A DNA stretch of 13,183 nucleotides from assembly GCA_024684155.1 (NCBI GenBank), contig JAIKXK010000162.1, forward strand, positions 1-13,183, given 5' to 3'. This DNA comes from Lachnospiraceae bacterium (GTDB lineage: Bacteria > Bacillota > Clostridia > Lachnospirales > Lachnospiraceae). The translations under genes and the position numbers were made by a program. Position 1 is the first letter of the stretch. The number at the start of each line of letters is the position of its first letter. The notes below the pieces were generated by a model. The model made no database searches. It had not been told where the DNA came from and saw nothing but the letters and a program-made list of their open reading frames with translations. Positions 1-7,209 of the stretch are shown here, piece by piece.

Positions 1-1
1 T

Positions 2-151
2 ACTATCGCCTATATTTTAGGTAACTACTCTATGTCGGTAATTGACTCTGGTGTTGGCGTGTTAAATATGCATGCGCCATGGGAAATTATTAGTAAGGTA
101 GATTTATATGAATCATTCAGAGGATATTGTTCTTTCTTAAAGAATGCATAA
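2..151 (+). CDS. M18-family aminopeptidase, 3' end only (partial)
   Basis: The frame is open from the left edge and ends at TAA 149-151, giving the last 49 residues of a protein whose start lies outside the window. The stretch VIDSGVGVLNMHAPWE (visible residues 13-28) followed by SKVDLYESFRGYCSFL matches the C-terminal end of M18 (aspartyl/lysyl-type) zinc aminopeptidases. In that family the conserved pattern is D-x-G-x-x-x-L-x-MH-(S/A)-P-x-E, and the His is a metal ligand. The protein would be a cytosolic metallopeptidase removing N-terminal residues from peptides. Only 3 bp separate its stop from the murB start, so the two are probably co-transcribed. Family assignment rests on about 25 characteristic residues; substrate preference cannot be read from this fragment. 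Confidence 0.8.
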   Translation, partial: TIAYILGNYSMSVIDSGVGVLNMHAPWEIISKVDLYESFRGYCSFLKNA

Positions 152-154
152 AGT

Positions 155-1060
155 ATGAATAATCAAGTAGAGAATCAATTAAAAGAAATTATAAAAAAAG
201 GATTGCTAAAAGTAGGAGAGCCTATGAAGTTACATACCACCTTTCGTATTGGTGGAAAGGCAGACTACTATGTTGAACCTGTATATGAAGAAGTGAAACC
301 TTTATTTTCTTTTTTAATGGAGAATAACATCCCTTATACCCTAATTGGAAATGGTAGTAATCTACTAGTTTCCGATGAGGGAATAGAGGGCGTGGTGGTT
401 TCTTTTGGCACAAATCTTAGCGAGATAGAACTAGATGGAAATATGATTTGTGCTCAGGCAGGAATTTTACTTTCAAGATTAGGTGCTTTTGCCTTGGAAC
501 ACTCCCTGGCGGGATTGGAGTTTGCATCGGGAATTCCTGGAACCTTGGGAGGAGCCATTTCAATGAATGCAGGAGCCTATGGTGGTGAAATGAAGGACGT
601 TGTCCGTTTTGTCACTGTGCTGGAAAAGGGTGAGGTGAAACGCTATTCTGGTAATGAAATGGAGTTTTCTTATCGCCATAGTAGAATTCTAGGAAGCGAT
701 AGCATTGTCCTATCAGTGGAGATGGAATTAAAAGAAGGAAACCCTTCTGAAATACAAGGTCTAATGAAAGAATTAAATCAAAGAAGAGTAGATAAGCAAC
801 CTTTAAACTTCCCTAGTGCAGGAAGTACCTTTAAGAGACCAGAAGGATATTTTGCTGGTAAGTTAATTGAAGATGCTGGGTTAAAGGGCTACACCGTAGG
901 TGGCGCACAGGTATCAGAAAAGCACAGTGGATTTGTAATTAATATTGGTGGTGCTACATCAAAGGATGTTTGTCAGTTGATTTCTGATGTACAAAGAATC
1001 GTGAAAGAAAAATTCGATGTAGAATTAGAACCTGAAGTTCGTTTAATAGGAAGGTTTTAG
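155..1060 (+). CDS. murB: UDP-N-acetylenolpyruvoylglucosamine reductase MurB
   Basis: MurB is a cytosolic FAD enzyme that reduces UDP-GlcNAc-enolpyruvate to UDP-MurNAc with NADPH, the second committed step of peptidoglycan precursor synthesis. The 301 residues carry the usual signatures: TTFRIGGKADYY (28-39), the FAD-binding IGNGSNLLVSDEGI (64-77), GLEFASGIPGTLGGAISMNAGAYGG (120-144), SYRHSR (172-177, active-site Arg174), PSAGSTFKRP (220-229, proton-donor Ser224) and LEPEVRLIG (291-299, catalytic Glu294). Length and motif order suit the shorter type II MurB of Firmicutes. The start at 155 has only a weak A/G-rich Shine-Dalgarno, but it lies 3 bp after the upstream stop, and the protein begins just ahead of conserved sequence. 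rapZ starts 1 bp after the stop, so this belongs to the 1-3971 operon. No key residue is missing. Confidence 0.97.
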   Translation: MNNQVENQLKEIIKKGLLKVGEPMKLHTTFRIGGKADYYVEPVYEEVKPLFSFLMENNIPYTLIGNGSNLLVSDEGIEGVVVSFGTNLSEIELDGNMICAQAGILLSRLGAFALEHSLAGLEFASGIPGTLGGAISMNAGAYGGEMKDVVRFVTVLEKGEVKRYSGNEMEFSYRHSRILGSDSIVLSVEMELKEGNPSEIQGLMKELNQRRVDKQPLNFPSAGSTFKRPEGYFAGKLIEDAGLKGYTVGGAQVSEKHSGFVINIGGATSKDVCQLISDVQRIVKEKFDVELEPEVRLIGRF

Positions 1061-1061
1061 T

Positions 1062-1940
1062 ATGAAATTAATTATTCTTACCGGTATGTCCGGAGCAGGA
1101 AAGCATACTGCTTTTAAAACCTTAGAAGATATGGGCTATAACTGTGTGGATAATTTGCCTATTCCCTTGTTGAAAAGTTTTGTTGAGCTGGCTTGGAAAA
1201 ATGAAGCTGAAACAAACAAAGTAGCAGTTGGGATAGATGTTCGTTCCGGCGAGTCTATGGAAAAGGTGGAAGAAACCTTAAATGAAATAGAAGCGGATGG
1301 AAAAGACTTAAGTATCGTATTTTTGGATGCTGAAGATGATGTGTTGATTGCCAGATATAAAGAGACAAGACGAAATCATCCTTTAGCCATAGGGGAAAGC
1401 CTTTATGATGGCATTGCTATGGAACGGCAGCAGGTAGCTTTCTTAAAAGAAAGAGCGGATTATGTCATTGATACAACCCATTTATTAACCAAAGATTTAA
1501 AGGCAGAACTTCGAAAAATATTTCTAGAACATGAGGATTTTCAAAGTTTATTTGTAACGGTGATGTCTTTTGGATATAAGTATGGAATTCCACAGGATGC
1601 AGACTTAGTGTTTGATGTACGATTCCTTCCGAATCCCTACTATGTTCAGGAACTTCGTCCCATGACAGGAAATGATAAACCAATTCAGGACTATGTTATG
1701 AATAATGATATAGCTGAAGAGTTCTCAAAAAAACTTATGGATATGATACGGTTTTTAATTCCAAGATATATCGAAGAAGGAAAGACGCAGCTTGTAATTG
1801 CCGTTGGTTGTACAGGAGGAAAACACCGTTCCGTTACAGTGGCCAATGAAATCTATCAAAACCTTCTGGGAAAAGAAGGTGGATATGGCATTCGAATCGA
1901 ACACAGAGATATAGATAAGGATCGAAAGAGAGGAAAGTAA
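1062..1940 (+). CDS. rapZ: RapZ/YvcJ-family nucleotide-binding protein with altered P-loop
   Basis: This is a cytosolic RapZ (YvcJ) family protein of 292 residues, the usual length. The N-terminal kinase-like domain has a P-loop at 8-16 (GMSGAGKHT), LEDMGYNCVDNLP (21-33), a Walker-B-like GIDVRS (57-62) and DTTHL (137-141). The C-terminal domain is typical: GYKYGIPQDADLVFDVRFLPNPYY (171-194), GCTGGKHRSV (249-258) and HRDIDKD (281-287). In E. coli the family controls GlmS small RNAs and binds GlcN6P; in Bacillus YvcJ binds and hydrolyses nucleotides and affects competence. The role here is inferred only. The oddity is His15 (CAT at 1104-1106) directly after the P-loop Lys14, where Ser or Thr normally sits; Thr16 follows. 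The stop TAA shares its last A with the whiA ATG, so translation is probably coupled. Confidence 0.95.
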   Translation: MKLIILTGMSGAGKHTAFKTLEDMGYNCVDNLPIPLLKSFVELAWKNEAETNKVAVGIDVRSGESMEKVEETLNEIEADGKDLSIVFLDAEDDVLIARYKETRRNHPLAIGESLYDGIAMERQQVAFLKERADYVIDTTHLLTKDLKAELRKIFLEHEDFQSLFVTVMSFGYKYGIPQDADLVFDVRFLPNPYYVQELRPMTGNDKPIQDYVMNNDIAEEFSKKLMDMIRFLIPRYIEEGKTQLVIAVGCTGGKHRSVTVANEIYQNLLGKEGGYGIRIEHRDIDKDRKRGK

Positions 1941-2797
1941 TGTCCTTTTCTCAAGATATAAAAAAAGAACTTTTCCCTATAATTCCAAAGCCTAGACATT
2001 GTTTAATCGCTGAACTTTCAGCACTTGTTACAATTCTTGGAAGAATAGAGAAAGAATGCTTTTGCATAGAGACGGAAAATGAGGAATTAAAAAGAAAATA
2101 CTTTACTTTGCTAAATAAAACGATTAGTATAAGTGAGTGTGACGATATGCTTTCGAAGGACGCTACAGAAGAGTTGTTTGCAATGCTAAAAATTAAGGAC
2201 AGCTTAGAGGTGGACGGTCTGTTGGTTCAGCAAATGTGTTGCAAAAAAGCATTTATACGAGGCGCATTTTTATCTGCAGGATCTATTAGTGATCCGAAAA
2301 AAAGCTATCATTTTGAGATTGCGGTCTCTAGTGAAGCTTTAGCAAATCAAATAAAATCAGTCATTGATTTTTTTGAAATAGATGCTAAAATCGTAGAGCG
2401 TAAGCAGCAATTTGTTGTATATGTAAAAGAAAGTAATCAAATCGAGGATTTGCTTGCTTTAATGGGAGCCAATGTTGCGTACTTGAATTTTGAAAATGTT
2501 CGTATTGAAAAAGAAATGCGAAATTCCATAAATCGTCAGGTCAATTGTGAGACGGCAAATATTGGTAAAACGGTATCTGCTGCTTATCGACAATTAGAGG
2601 ATATAAGGCTGATTGAGGAGAAGAGAGGCCTTTCGTCACTGCCGAAAAACTTACAGGAAATTGCAATACTACGAAGAGAACATCCTGATATGGCCCTAAA
2701 GGATTTGGGGAATCTTTTAGATCCGCCAGTTGGAAAATCAGGAGTGAATCATCGGTTACGTCGTATTGGGGAGATTGCAAAATCAATCCGCACGTAA
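1940..2797 (+). CDS. whiA: DNA-binding protein WhiA
   Basis: WhiA combines an N-terminal LAGLIDADG homing-endonuclease-like domain, without nuclease function, and a C-terminal helix-turn-helix. It acts as a sporulation/division regulator in Streptomyces and influences Z-ring and chromosome segregation in Bacillus. In these 285 residues the start SFSQDIKKEL is typical of the family. CCKKAFIRGAFLSAGSISDPKKSYHFEI (residues 100-127) is the LAGLIDADG core. NCETANIGKTVSAAYRQLEDIRLI and SLPKNLQEIAILRREHPDMALKDLG followed by GKSGVNHRLRRI form the HTH. The protein is somewhat shorter than the Bacillus homologue (about 316), the difference being in the N-terminal half. The ATG overlaps the rapZ stop by one base, and the purine-rich end of rapZ (GAGAGGAAAG) supplies the ribosome binding site. 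Context is rapZ-whiA-crh, as in Bacillus but without yvcK. Confidence 0.96.
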   Translation: MSFSQDIKKELFPIIPKPRHCLIAELSALVTILGRIEKECFCIETENEELKRKYFTLLNKTISISECDDMLSKDATEELFAMLKIKDSLEVDGLLVQQMCCKKAFIRGAFLSAGSISDPKKSYHFEIAVSSEALANQIKSVIDFFEIDAKIVERKQQFVVYVKESNQIEDLLALMGANVAYLNFENVRIEKEMRNSINRQVNCETANIGKTVSAAYRQLEDIRLIEEKRGLSSLPKNLQEIAILRREHPDMALKDLGNLLDPPVGKSGVNHRLRRIGEIAKSIRT

Positions 2798-2800
2798 ATT

Positions 2801-2806
2801 AGGAGG
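2801..2806 (+). promoter_or_regulatory. Shine-Dalgarno deciding the crh start
   Basis: A perfect AGGAGG lies 7 bases before the ATG at 2814 and just after the whiA stop (2795-2797). It selects 2814 as the start of the HPr-like gene instead of the in-frame ATG at 2766, which lies inside whiA and would add 16 residues not found in HPr proteins. Confidence 0.85.
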
Positions 2807-2813
2807 AATTGTT

Positions 2814-3062
2814 ATGAAGAGAGATGTTGTCATTCAGATGAACAATACTATGGAGGCAACACCAATTGCACATTTGGTTCAGCTAGCTAATCAGTTTGAA
2901 AGTCGCGTTTACTTTGAAATGGATACAAAAAGAGTAAATGCAAAAAGTATTATGGGAATGATGAGTTTGGTGCTGTCTACTGGCACAACCGTTACTATTG
3001 ATGCTGAGGGAAGTGATGAAGATAAGGCAATTAATGCTATGGAGAATTTCCTTACAACCTAA
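2814..3062 (+). CDS. crh: Crh-like HPr-family protein lacking the phosphorylatable His15
   Basis: An 82-residue HPr-fold protein. Aligned without gaps to B. subtilis HPr and Crh, the regulatory serine is present as Ser45 in NAKSIMGMMSL (42-52), followed by a Crh-like STGTTVTIDAEGSDEDKAINAM segment. The histidine region GLHARPA of HPr reads TMEATPI here: Glu14 replaces the PEP-phosphorylated His15, and Thr16 replaces Arg17. The protein therefore cannot carry the PTS phosphoryl relay through that His. The retained serine site suggests a purely regulatory partner of CcpA after HPr kinase phosphorylation, as for Crh, where the residue is Gln. Position after whiA is the same as crh in Bacillus. 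The chosen ATG has a perfect AGGAGG 7 bases upstream. No HPr kinase gene lies in the window. Regulation of CcpA is inference; a divergent HPr with another partner is the alternative. Confidence 0.88.
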   Translation: MKRDVVIQMNNTMEATPIAHLVQLANQFESRVYFEMDTKRVNAKSIMGMMSLVLSTGTTVTIDAEGSDEDKAINAMENFLTT

Positions 3063-3083
3063 AACAACAATAGAGAGATGACT

Positions 3084-3971
3084 ATGGGAAAAAAATTACT
3101 GTTTATTTACAATCCACATTCTGGAAAAGGAATGATTAAACAGAATCTTTCAGATATTATGGATTGCTTAATCAAGGCAGATTTTGAAGTTACAATATAT
3201 GCGACACAGGCACAAGGCGATGCCGTAAATAAATGTCGCGAGGAAGCCAAAAATTTTGACCGAATTGTGTGTTCTGGTGGAGATGGAACCCTAGATGAGG
3301 TGGTGACTGGTGTTATGGAATCAGAGCATCATCTTCCGATTGGATACATTCCAGCTGGAAGTACCAACGATTTTGGTAATTCTTTGGGCATAAATAAAGA
3401 AATGCTTTCAGCAGCTAAGATTGCAGCAGGAGAGCATTCTTTTTTGTGTGATGTAGGTCGTTTTGGCGAGGACTATTTTGTGTATGTTGCAGCTTTTGGA
3501 ATATTTACAGAGGTATCCTATGCAACAGATCAGAATCTAAAAAACATGTTAGGCCACGCAGCCTATATTCTAGAAGGTGTTAAACAACTTTGGGATATTC
3601 CATCTTTTCGCATGTTGGTAGAACATGATGGAAATATTTTCTATGACGAATTTATCTACGGAATGGTGACAAATACTATGTCTGTAGGTGGATTTAAGGG
3701 CATTATTCCGGGAAACATAGAATTAAATGATGGACTGTTTGAAGTGACATTAATTCGAACACCAAAAAATCCAATAGAGTTAAATGAAATATTGGCCTTT
3801 TTGACTGGAATTGCCAAGGACACAGAATTGGTGTATTCCTTTAAAACCAGTCAGGTGAAGTTTACCTGTAATGAAAAAGTACCTTGGACGCTAGATGGTG
3901 AGTACGGCGGAGAACCGGAAAGTGTAGTGATTAAAAATATCCCAGAGGGTATGGAAATCATGGTTGAATAG
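3084..3971 (+). CDS. Diacylglycerol/lipid kinase (YegS/BmrU family)
   Basis: A 295-residue DAGK-catalytic-domain protein of the YegS/DgkB/BmrU type, soluble or membrane-associated, expected to phosphorylate diacylglycerol or a related lipid with ATP. Visible motifs are the N-terminal YNPHSGKG (9-16), the nucleotide-binding GGDGTLDEVV (65-74), PAGSTNDFGNSLGI (90-103) and the C-terminal LDGEYGGEPESVVIKNIPEGMEI (270-292), in the usual order and at the usual length. I place the start at ATG 3084 because the purine-rich AGAGAG (3072-3077) then has a 6-base spacing; the in-frame ATG at 3078 directly abuts that element. It is the last gene of the operon, 21 bp after crh. A role in recycling diacylglycerol from lipoteichoic acid synthesis would suit its cell-envelope neighbours, but the substrate cannot be read from the sequence. 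Confidence 0.92.
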   Translation: MGKKLLFIYNPHSGKGMIKQNLSDIMDCLIKADFEVTIYATQAQGDAVNKCREEAKNFDRIVCSGGDGTLDEVVTGVMESEHHLPIGYIPAGSTNDFGNSLGINKEMLSAAKIAAGEHSFLCDVGRFGEDYFVYVAAFGIFTEVSYATDQNLKNMLGHAAYILEGVKQLWDIPSFRMLVEHDGNIFYDEFIYGMVTNTMSVGGFKGIIPGNIELNDGLFEVTLIRTPKNPIELNEILAFLTGIAKDTELVYSFKTSQVKFTCNEKVPWTLDGEYGGEPESVVIKNIPEGMEIMVE

Positions 3972-3992
3972 GCTTCCGATTTAAGATATAAT
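3964..3992 (+). promoter_or_regulatory. Sigma-A-type promoter for fba
   Basis: TTGAAT at 3964-3969 and a perfect TATAAT at 3987-3992 are separated by exactly 17 bp. The -35 overlaps the stop codon of the lipid kinase gene. Initiation would be expected near 3999, leaving a leader of about 76 bases before the fba ATG. Strong independent transcription suits a glycolytic gene whose codon usage is visibly more biased than that of its neighbours. Confidence 0.65.
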
Positions 3993-4007
3993 TGAAAGCG
4001 GAAATCT

Positions 4008-4044
4008 TGCGGGATAAGCCCGTATTGATATTATCCTTCTTTTT
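4008..4044 (+). promoter_or_regulatory. fba leader with two mutually exclusive hairpins (possible attenuator)
   Basis: Within the fba leader, 4008-4013 can pair with 4019-4024 (CGGG/CCCG core, one G-U pair). The overlapping GGATAA (4012-4017) can pair instead with TTATCC (4031-4036), which is followed at once by the T-rich TTCTTTTT (4037-4044). The second hairpin looks like a weak intrinsic terminator placed between promoter and gene. The stems are short and AT-rich, so this may be chance. It could also simply be the weak terminator of the upstream operon. Confidence 0.25.
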
Positions 4045-4075
4045 ATAGAGGGGGAAAGAATGGAGGAAACTTTAT

Positions 4076-4939
4076 ATGTTAGTATCTGCAAAAGAAATGT
4101 TAGACAAAGCAAAAGCTGGACACTATGCTGTTGGTCAGTTCAATATCAACAACCTTGAGTGGACAAAAGCTATTTTACTTACAGCTGAAGAGTGTAAGTC
4201 ACCTGTAATCTTAGGTGTATCTGAAGGTACAGGAAAGTACATGACAGGATTTAAGACTGTAGCTGCTATGGTTAAGGCTATGGATGAATCTCTTGGAATT
4301 ACAGTACCTGTTGCTCTTCACTTAGATCATGGTACATACGAAGGAACAAAGGCATGTATCGAAGCTGGATTTACTTCAGTTATGTTTGATGGTTCTTCAT
4401 ATGACATCAACGAAAACGTTGAAAAGACAAAAGAATTAGTTGAACTTTCACACAAGAATGGTATTTCTATTGAAGCTGAAGTTGGTTCTATCGGTGGAGA
4501 AGAAGACGGAGTTGTAGGAATGGGCGAATGTGCTGATCCTGATGAATGCAAGATGGTTGCTGATCTTGGCGTTGATATGCTTGCAGCTGGTATCGGTAAT
4601 ATTCATGGTGTTTATCCTGAAAACTGGGCTGGTCTTTCCTTTGAAACTTTAGATGCTATTCAGCAGAAGACAGGAGCTATGCCTTTAGTACTTCATGGTG
4701 GTACAGGTATTCCTGATGATATGATCGCTAAGGCAATTTCTCTTGGTGTATCAAAGATTAACGTTAACACTGAATGCCAGTTGGTATTTGCAGATGCTAC
4801 AAGAAAATATATTGAAGCTGGTAAGGATCAGCAGGGTAAGGGATTCGATCCTAGAAAACTTCTTGCACCTGGTACTGATGCTATCAAAGATAAAGTAAAA
4901 GAGAAGATGGAATTATTTGGTTCTGTTGGAAAAGCATAA
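4076..4939 (+). CDS. fba: Class II fructose-1,6-bisphosphate aldolase
   Basis: A cytosolic zinc-dependent aldolase that reversibly splits fructose-1,6-bisphosphate into DHAP and glyceraldehyde-3-phosphate in glycolysis and gluconeogenesis. The 287 residues are typical of the short class IIB type. Visible sites are LHLDHG (81-86; catalytic Asp84, Zn ligand His85), SIEAEVGSIGGEED (131-144; Glu135), GNIHGVY (174-180; Zn ligand His177), VLHGGTGIPD (205-214; Zn ligand His207) and the phosphate-binding KINVNTE (227-233). GGAGG at 4062-4066 lies 9 bases before the ATG. The gene has its own promoter (3964-3992) and terminator (4967-4993), so it is a monocistronic unit. Codon choice is narrow (ggt, gct, ctt, aca), as expected for abundant enzymes. 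Specificity for tagatose-bisphosphate is possible in this family but less likely for a single highly expressed gene outside a sugar operon. Confidence 0.96.
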   Translation: MLVSAKEMLDKAKAGHYAVGQFNINNLEWTKAILLTAEECKSPVILGVSEGTGKYMTGFKTVAAMVKAMDESLGITVPVALHLDHGTYEGTKACIEAGFTSVMFDGSSYDINENVEKTKELVELSHKNGISIEAEVGSIGGEEDGVVGMGECADPDECKMVADLGVDMLAAGIGNIHGVYPENWAGLSFETLDAIQQKTGAMPLVLHGGTGIPDDMIAKAISLGVSKINVNTECQLVFADATRKYIEAGKDQQGKGFDPRKLLAPGTDAIKDKVKEKMELFGSVGKA

Positions 4940-4966
4940 ATATTGCTTACTTTAGAGAAATTAAGG

Positions 4967-4993
4967 GGGTGCCTAATTTGGCACCCTTTTTTT
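4967..4993 (+). terminator. Rho-independent terminator after fba
   Basis: A perfect 7-bp stem GGGTGCC (4967-4973) / GGCACCC (4980-4986) with a 6-base loop is followed by seven T residues (4987-4993). It starts 27 bp after the fba stop, and two A-U and two G-U pairs can extend it into the T-run. It separates fba from glnN, although glnN starts only 30 bp later and could receive read-through transcription. Confidence 0.93.
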
Positions 4994-5022
4994 AAGAAAA
5001 AATATAGAAAAGGATAGTCACA

Positions 5023-7143
5023 ATGGACAAAGATTATTTTAATGTTGCGGACATTTTCGGCGAGAATGTTTTTAATGATGCTACCATGCAGGAGCGTCTT
5101 CCTAAAAAAACTTATCAAAAGTTAAAGGAAACCATTCGCCAGGGAAAAGAATTGGATTTGGAAACAGCAGATGTGGTAGCTCATGAAATGAAAGAGTGGG
5201 CTATTGAAAAGGGCGCAACTCACTATACCCACTGGTTCCAGCCATTAACAGGTGTTACTGCAGAAAAGCATGATTCTTTCATTTCTGCTCCAAAGGAAAA
5301 TGGAAAAGTGTTAATGAGCTTTTCTGGTAAGGAATTGATTAAGGGTGAGCCTGATGCTTCTTCCTTCCCTTCAGGTGGTCTTCGTGCTACGTTTGAAGCC
5401 AGAGGATATACAGCATGGGATCCAACGTCCCCGGCTTTTGTACGTCAGGATGCAGCAGGGGCAACACTTTGTATTCCTACAGCATTTTGCTCTTATACAG
5501 GGGAAGCCTTAGATCAAAAGACACCTTTGCTTCGTTCTATGGAAGCAATTAATAAGCAGTCCATTCGACTTTTAAGATTATTTGGAAACACTACATCCCA
5601 GCGTGTAACACCTTCTGTTGGTGTAGAGCAGGAGTATTTCCTCATAGATAGAGAAAACTTCCTTGCAAGAAAGGATTTGGTTTATACCGGACGTACCTTA
5701 ATTGGAGCTATGCCTCCAAAGGGTCAGGAAATGGATGATCATTATTTCGGAGCAATCCGTGAGCGTATTGCAGCCTTTATGAAGGATGTTAACGTTGAAT
5801 TATGGAAGCTGGGTGTATCTTCTAAGACTCAGCATAATGAGGTTGCACCAGCACAGCATGAACTTGCTCCTATTTATACGGAAGCAAATGTAGCTGTAGA
5901 CCATAACCAGTTGATTATGGAAACTTTAAAAAAGGTTGCTTATCGTCATGGACTTCAGTGTTTATTACATGAGAAACCTTTTGCAGGAGTCAATGGTTCC
6001 GGAAAACATGATAACTGGTCTTTGGTATCTGATGATGGAATTAACCTTTTAGAGCCAGGAAAAACACCTCATGAAAACGTACAGTTTTTATTGGTGCTTT
6101 GCTGTATCTTAAAGGCAGTGGATGAGCATGCAGATCTATTAAGAGAATCTGCTGCGGATGTTGGTAATGATAACCGTTTAGGTGGAGACGAAGCACCACC
6201 ATGTATTATTTCTGTTTATTTAGGTGAACAGTTACAGGATGTATTGGATCAGTTGATTCGTACGGGTAGCGCAGATCACAGTATCTCTGGTGAAAAGTTG
6301 GATACAGGTGTTACTACCTTGCCTGACTTTTTAAAGGATGCTACAGATCGAAATCGTACATCACCTTTTGCCTTTACAGGAAATAAGTTTGAGTTCAGAA
6401 TGGTTGGTTCTGAAGACTCTGTTGGTGAACCTAATATTGTACTTAATACCATTGTTGCACAGGCGTTTTCAGAGGCGTGCGATGAACTTGAAAAAGCAGA
6501 TGACTTCAACTTAGCAGTTCATGATATGATTAAGCGTCTTGCAAAGGAACATCAGCGTATCGTATTTAATGGTAATGGATATTCTCCAGAATGGGCTAAA
6601 GAAGCGGAAAAGAGAGGTTTATCTATCATTAATAATATGTTAGATGCTATTCCTGCTTTGGTTTCGGATAAATCAGTTGCTTTATTTGAAGAGTTTAATG
6701 TATTTACAAAAGCAGAGCTTGAATCTCGTGCAGAAATTGAATATGAAATCTATGCAAAGAAACGTAATATAGAAGCAAGGGTTATGATTGATATTATTCG
6801 TAAACAAATCATACCAGCAACGATTCGATATACAACTGTTTTAGCAGAGTCTGTAAATCAGGTACGTGCTGCTGCAGATGCAGCTGATGTAAGTACTCAG
6901 GTAGAGATGCTTACAGAGGTATCTTCTTGCTTAAAAGAAGCAAAAGAAAAATTAATTGAATTAGAAAACCATGAAGCAAAGGGTGTAACTATTTCTGATA
7001 TAAAGGAAAGAGCATTTTATTACAGAGATTATGTTCTCCCTTCTATGGAGGCTCTTCGCAAGCCGGTAGATCGTCTGGAAATGCTTGTAGATAAGTCTAT
7101 GTGGCCAATGCCTTCTTACGGCGATATGATTTTTGAAGTTTAA
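5023..7143 (+). CDS. glnN: Type III glutamine synthetase
   Basis: GSIII makes glutamine from glutamate, ammonia and ATP in the cytosol; it is the long (about 700-residue) glutamine synthetase class found in Bacteroidetes, Clostridia and cyanobacteria. The 706 residues have the class-specific N-terminal segment FPSGGLRATFEARGYTAWDP (115-134), the catalytic VGVEQEYFL (199-207), SSKTQHNEVAPAQHELAP (266-283), the ammonia/glutamate-site-like NGSGKHDNWS (324-333, His329), NRLGGDEAPP (384-393) and DRNRTSPFAFTGNKFEFR (442-459). The C-terminal 200 residues are the helical GSIII extension. AAAAGGA ends 8 bases before the ATG. No clear promoter is visible in the 30 bp after the fba terminator, so its transcription start is unresolved. 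No GlnR or NtcA site was recognised. Confidence 0.96.
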   Translation: MDKDYFNVADIFGENVFNDATMQERLPKKTYQKLKETIRQGKELDLETADVVAHEMKEWAIEKGATHYTHWFQPLTGVTAEKHDSFISAPKENGKVLMSFSGKELIKGEPDASSFPSGGLRATFEARGYTAWDPTSPAFVRQDAAGATLCIPTAFCSYTGEALDQKTPLLRSMEAINKQSIRLLRLFGNTTSQRVTPSVGVEQEYFLIDRENFLARKDLVYTGRTLIGAMPPKGQEMDDHYFGAIRERIAAFMKDVNVELWKLGVSSKTQHNEVAPAQHELAPIYTEANVAVDHNQLIMETLKKVAYRHGLQCLLHEKPFAGVNGSGKHDNWSLVSDDGINLLEPGKTPHENVQFLLVLCCILKAVDEHADLLRESAADVGNDNRLGGDEAPPCIISVYLGEQLQDVLDQLIRTGSADHSISGEKLDTGVTTLPDFLKDATDRNRTSPFAFTGNKFEFRMVGSEDSVGEPNIVLNTIVAQAFSEACDELEKADDFNLAVHDMIKRLAKEHQRIVFNGNGYSPEWAKEAEKRGLSIINNMLDAIPALVSDKSVALFEEFNVFTKAELESRAEIEYEIYAKKRNIEARVMIDIIRKQIIPATIRYTTVLAESVNQVRAAADAADVSTQVEMLTEVSSCLKEAKEKLIELENHEAKGVTISDIKERAFYYRDYVLPSMEALRKPVDRLEMLVDKSMWPMPSYGDMIFEV

Positions 7144-7160
7144 TTGTTTTTTATAGCAAT

Positions 7161-7195
7161 AAAAATGTCCTATCCGATTTGGATAGGACATTTTG
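7161..7195. terminator. Bidirectional terminator between glnN and the class A PBP gene
   Basis: AAAATGTCCTATCC (7162-7175) and its exact reverse complement (7181-7194) form a 14-bp perfect stem around a 5-base loop. On the + strand the stem ends in TTTT and continues GTTTTA. On the - strand it ends in TTTTT (from 7161-7165). It lies 18 bp after the glnN stop and 15 bp beyond the PBP stop, so one element can end both convergent genes. Confidence 0.93.
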
Positions 7196-7209
7196 TTTTA
7201 TAAGAGTCT

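Noticed and set aside
2766..2813. Longer N-terminus for the HPr-like protein starting at ATG 2766
   Set aside because: That ATG lies inside whiA and adds residues foreign to HPr. The perfect AGGAGG at 2801-2806 points to 2814.
4060..4158. Short out-of-frame ORF starting at ATG 4060, behind a G-rich element and overlapping the fba start
   Set aside because: It matches nothing and most of it is the fba coding sequence read in another frame. The ATG is more simply part of the fba ribosome-binding region (GGAGG at 4062-4066).
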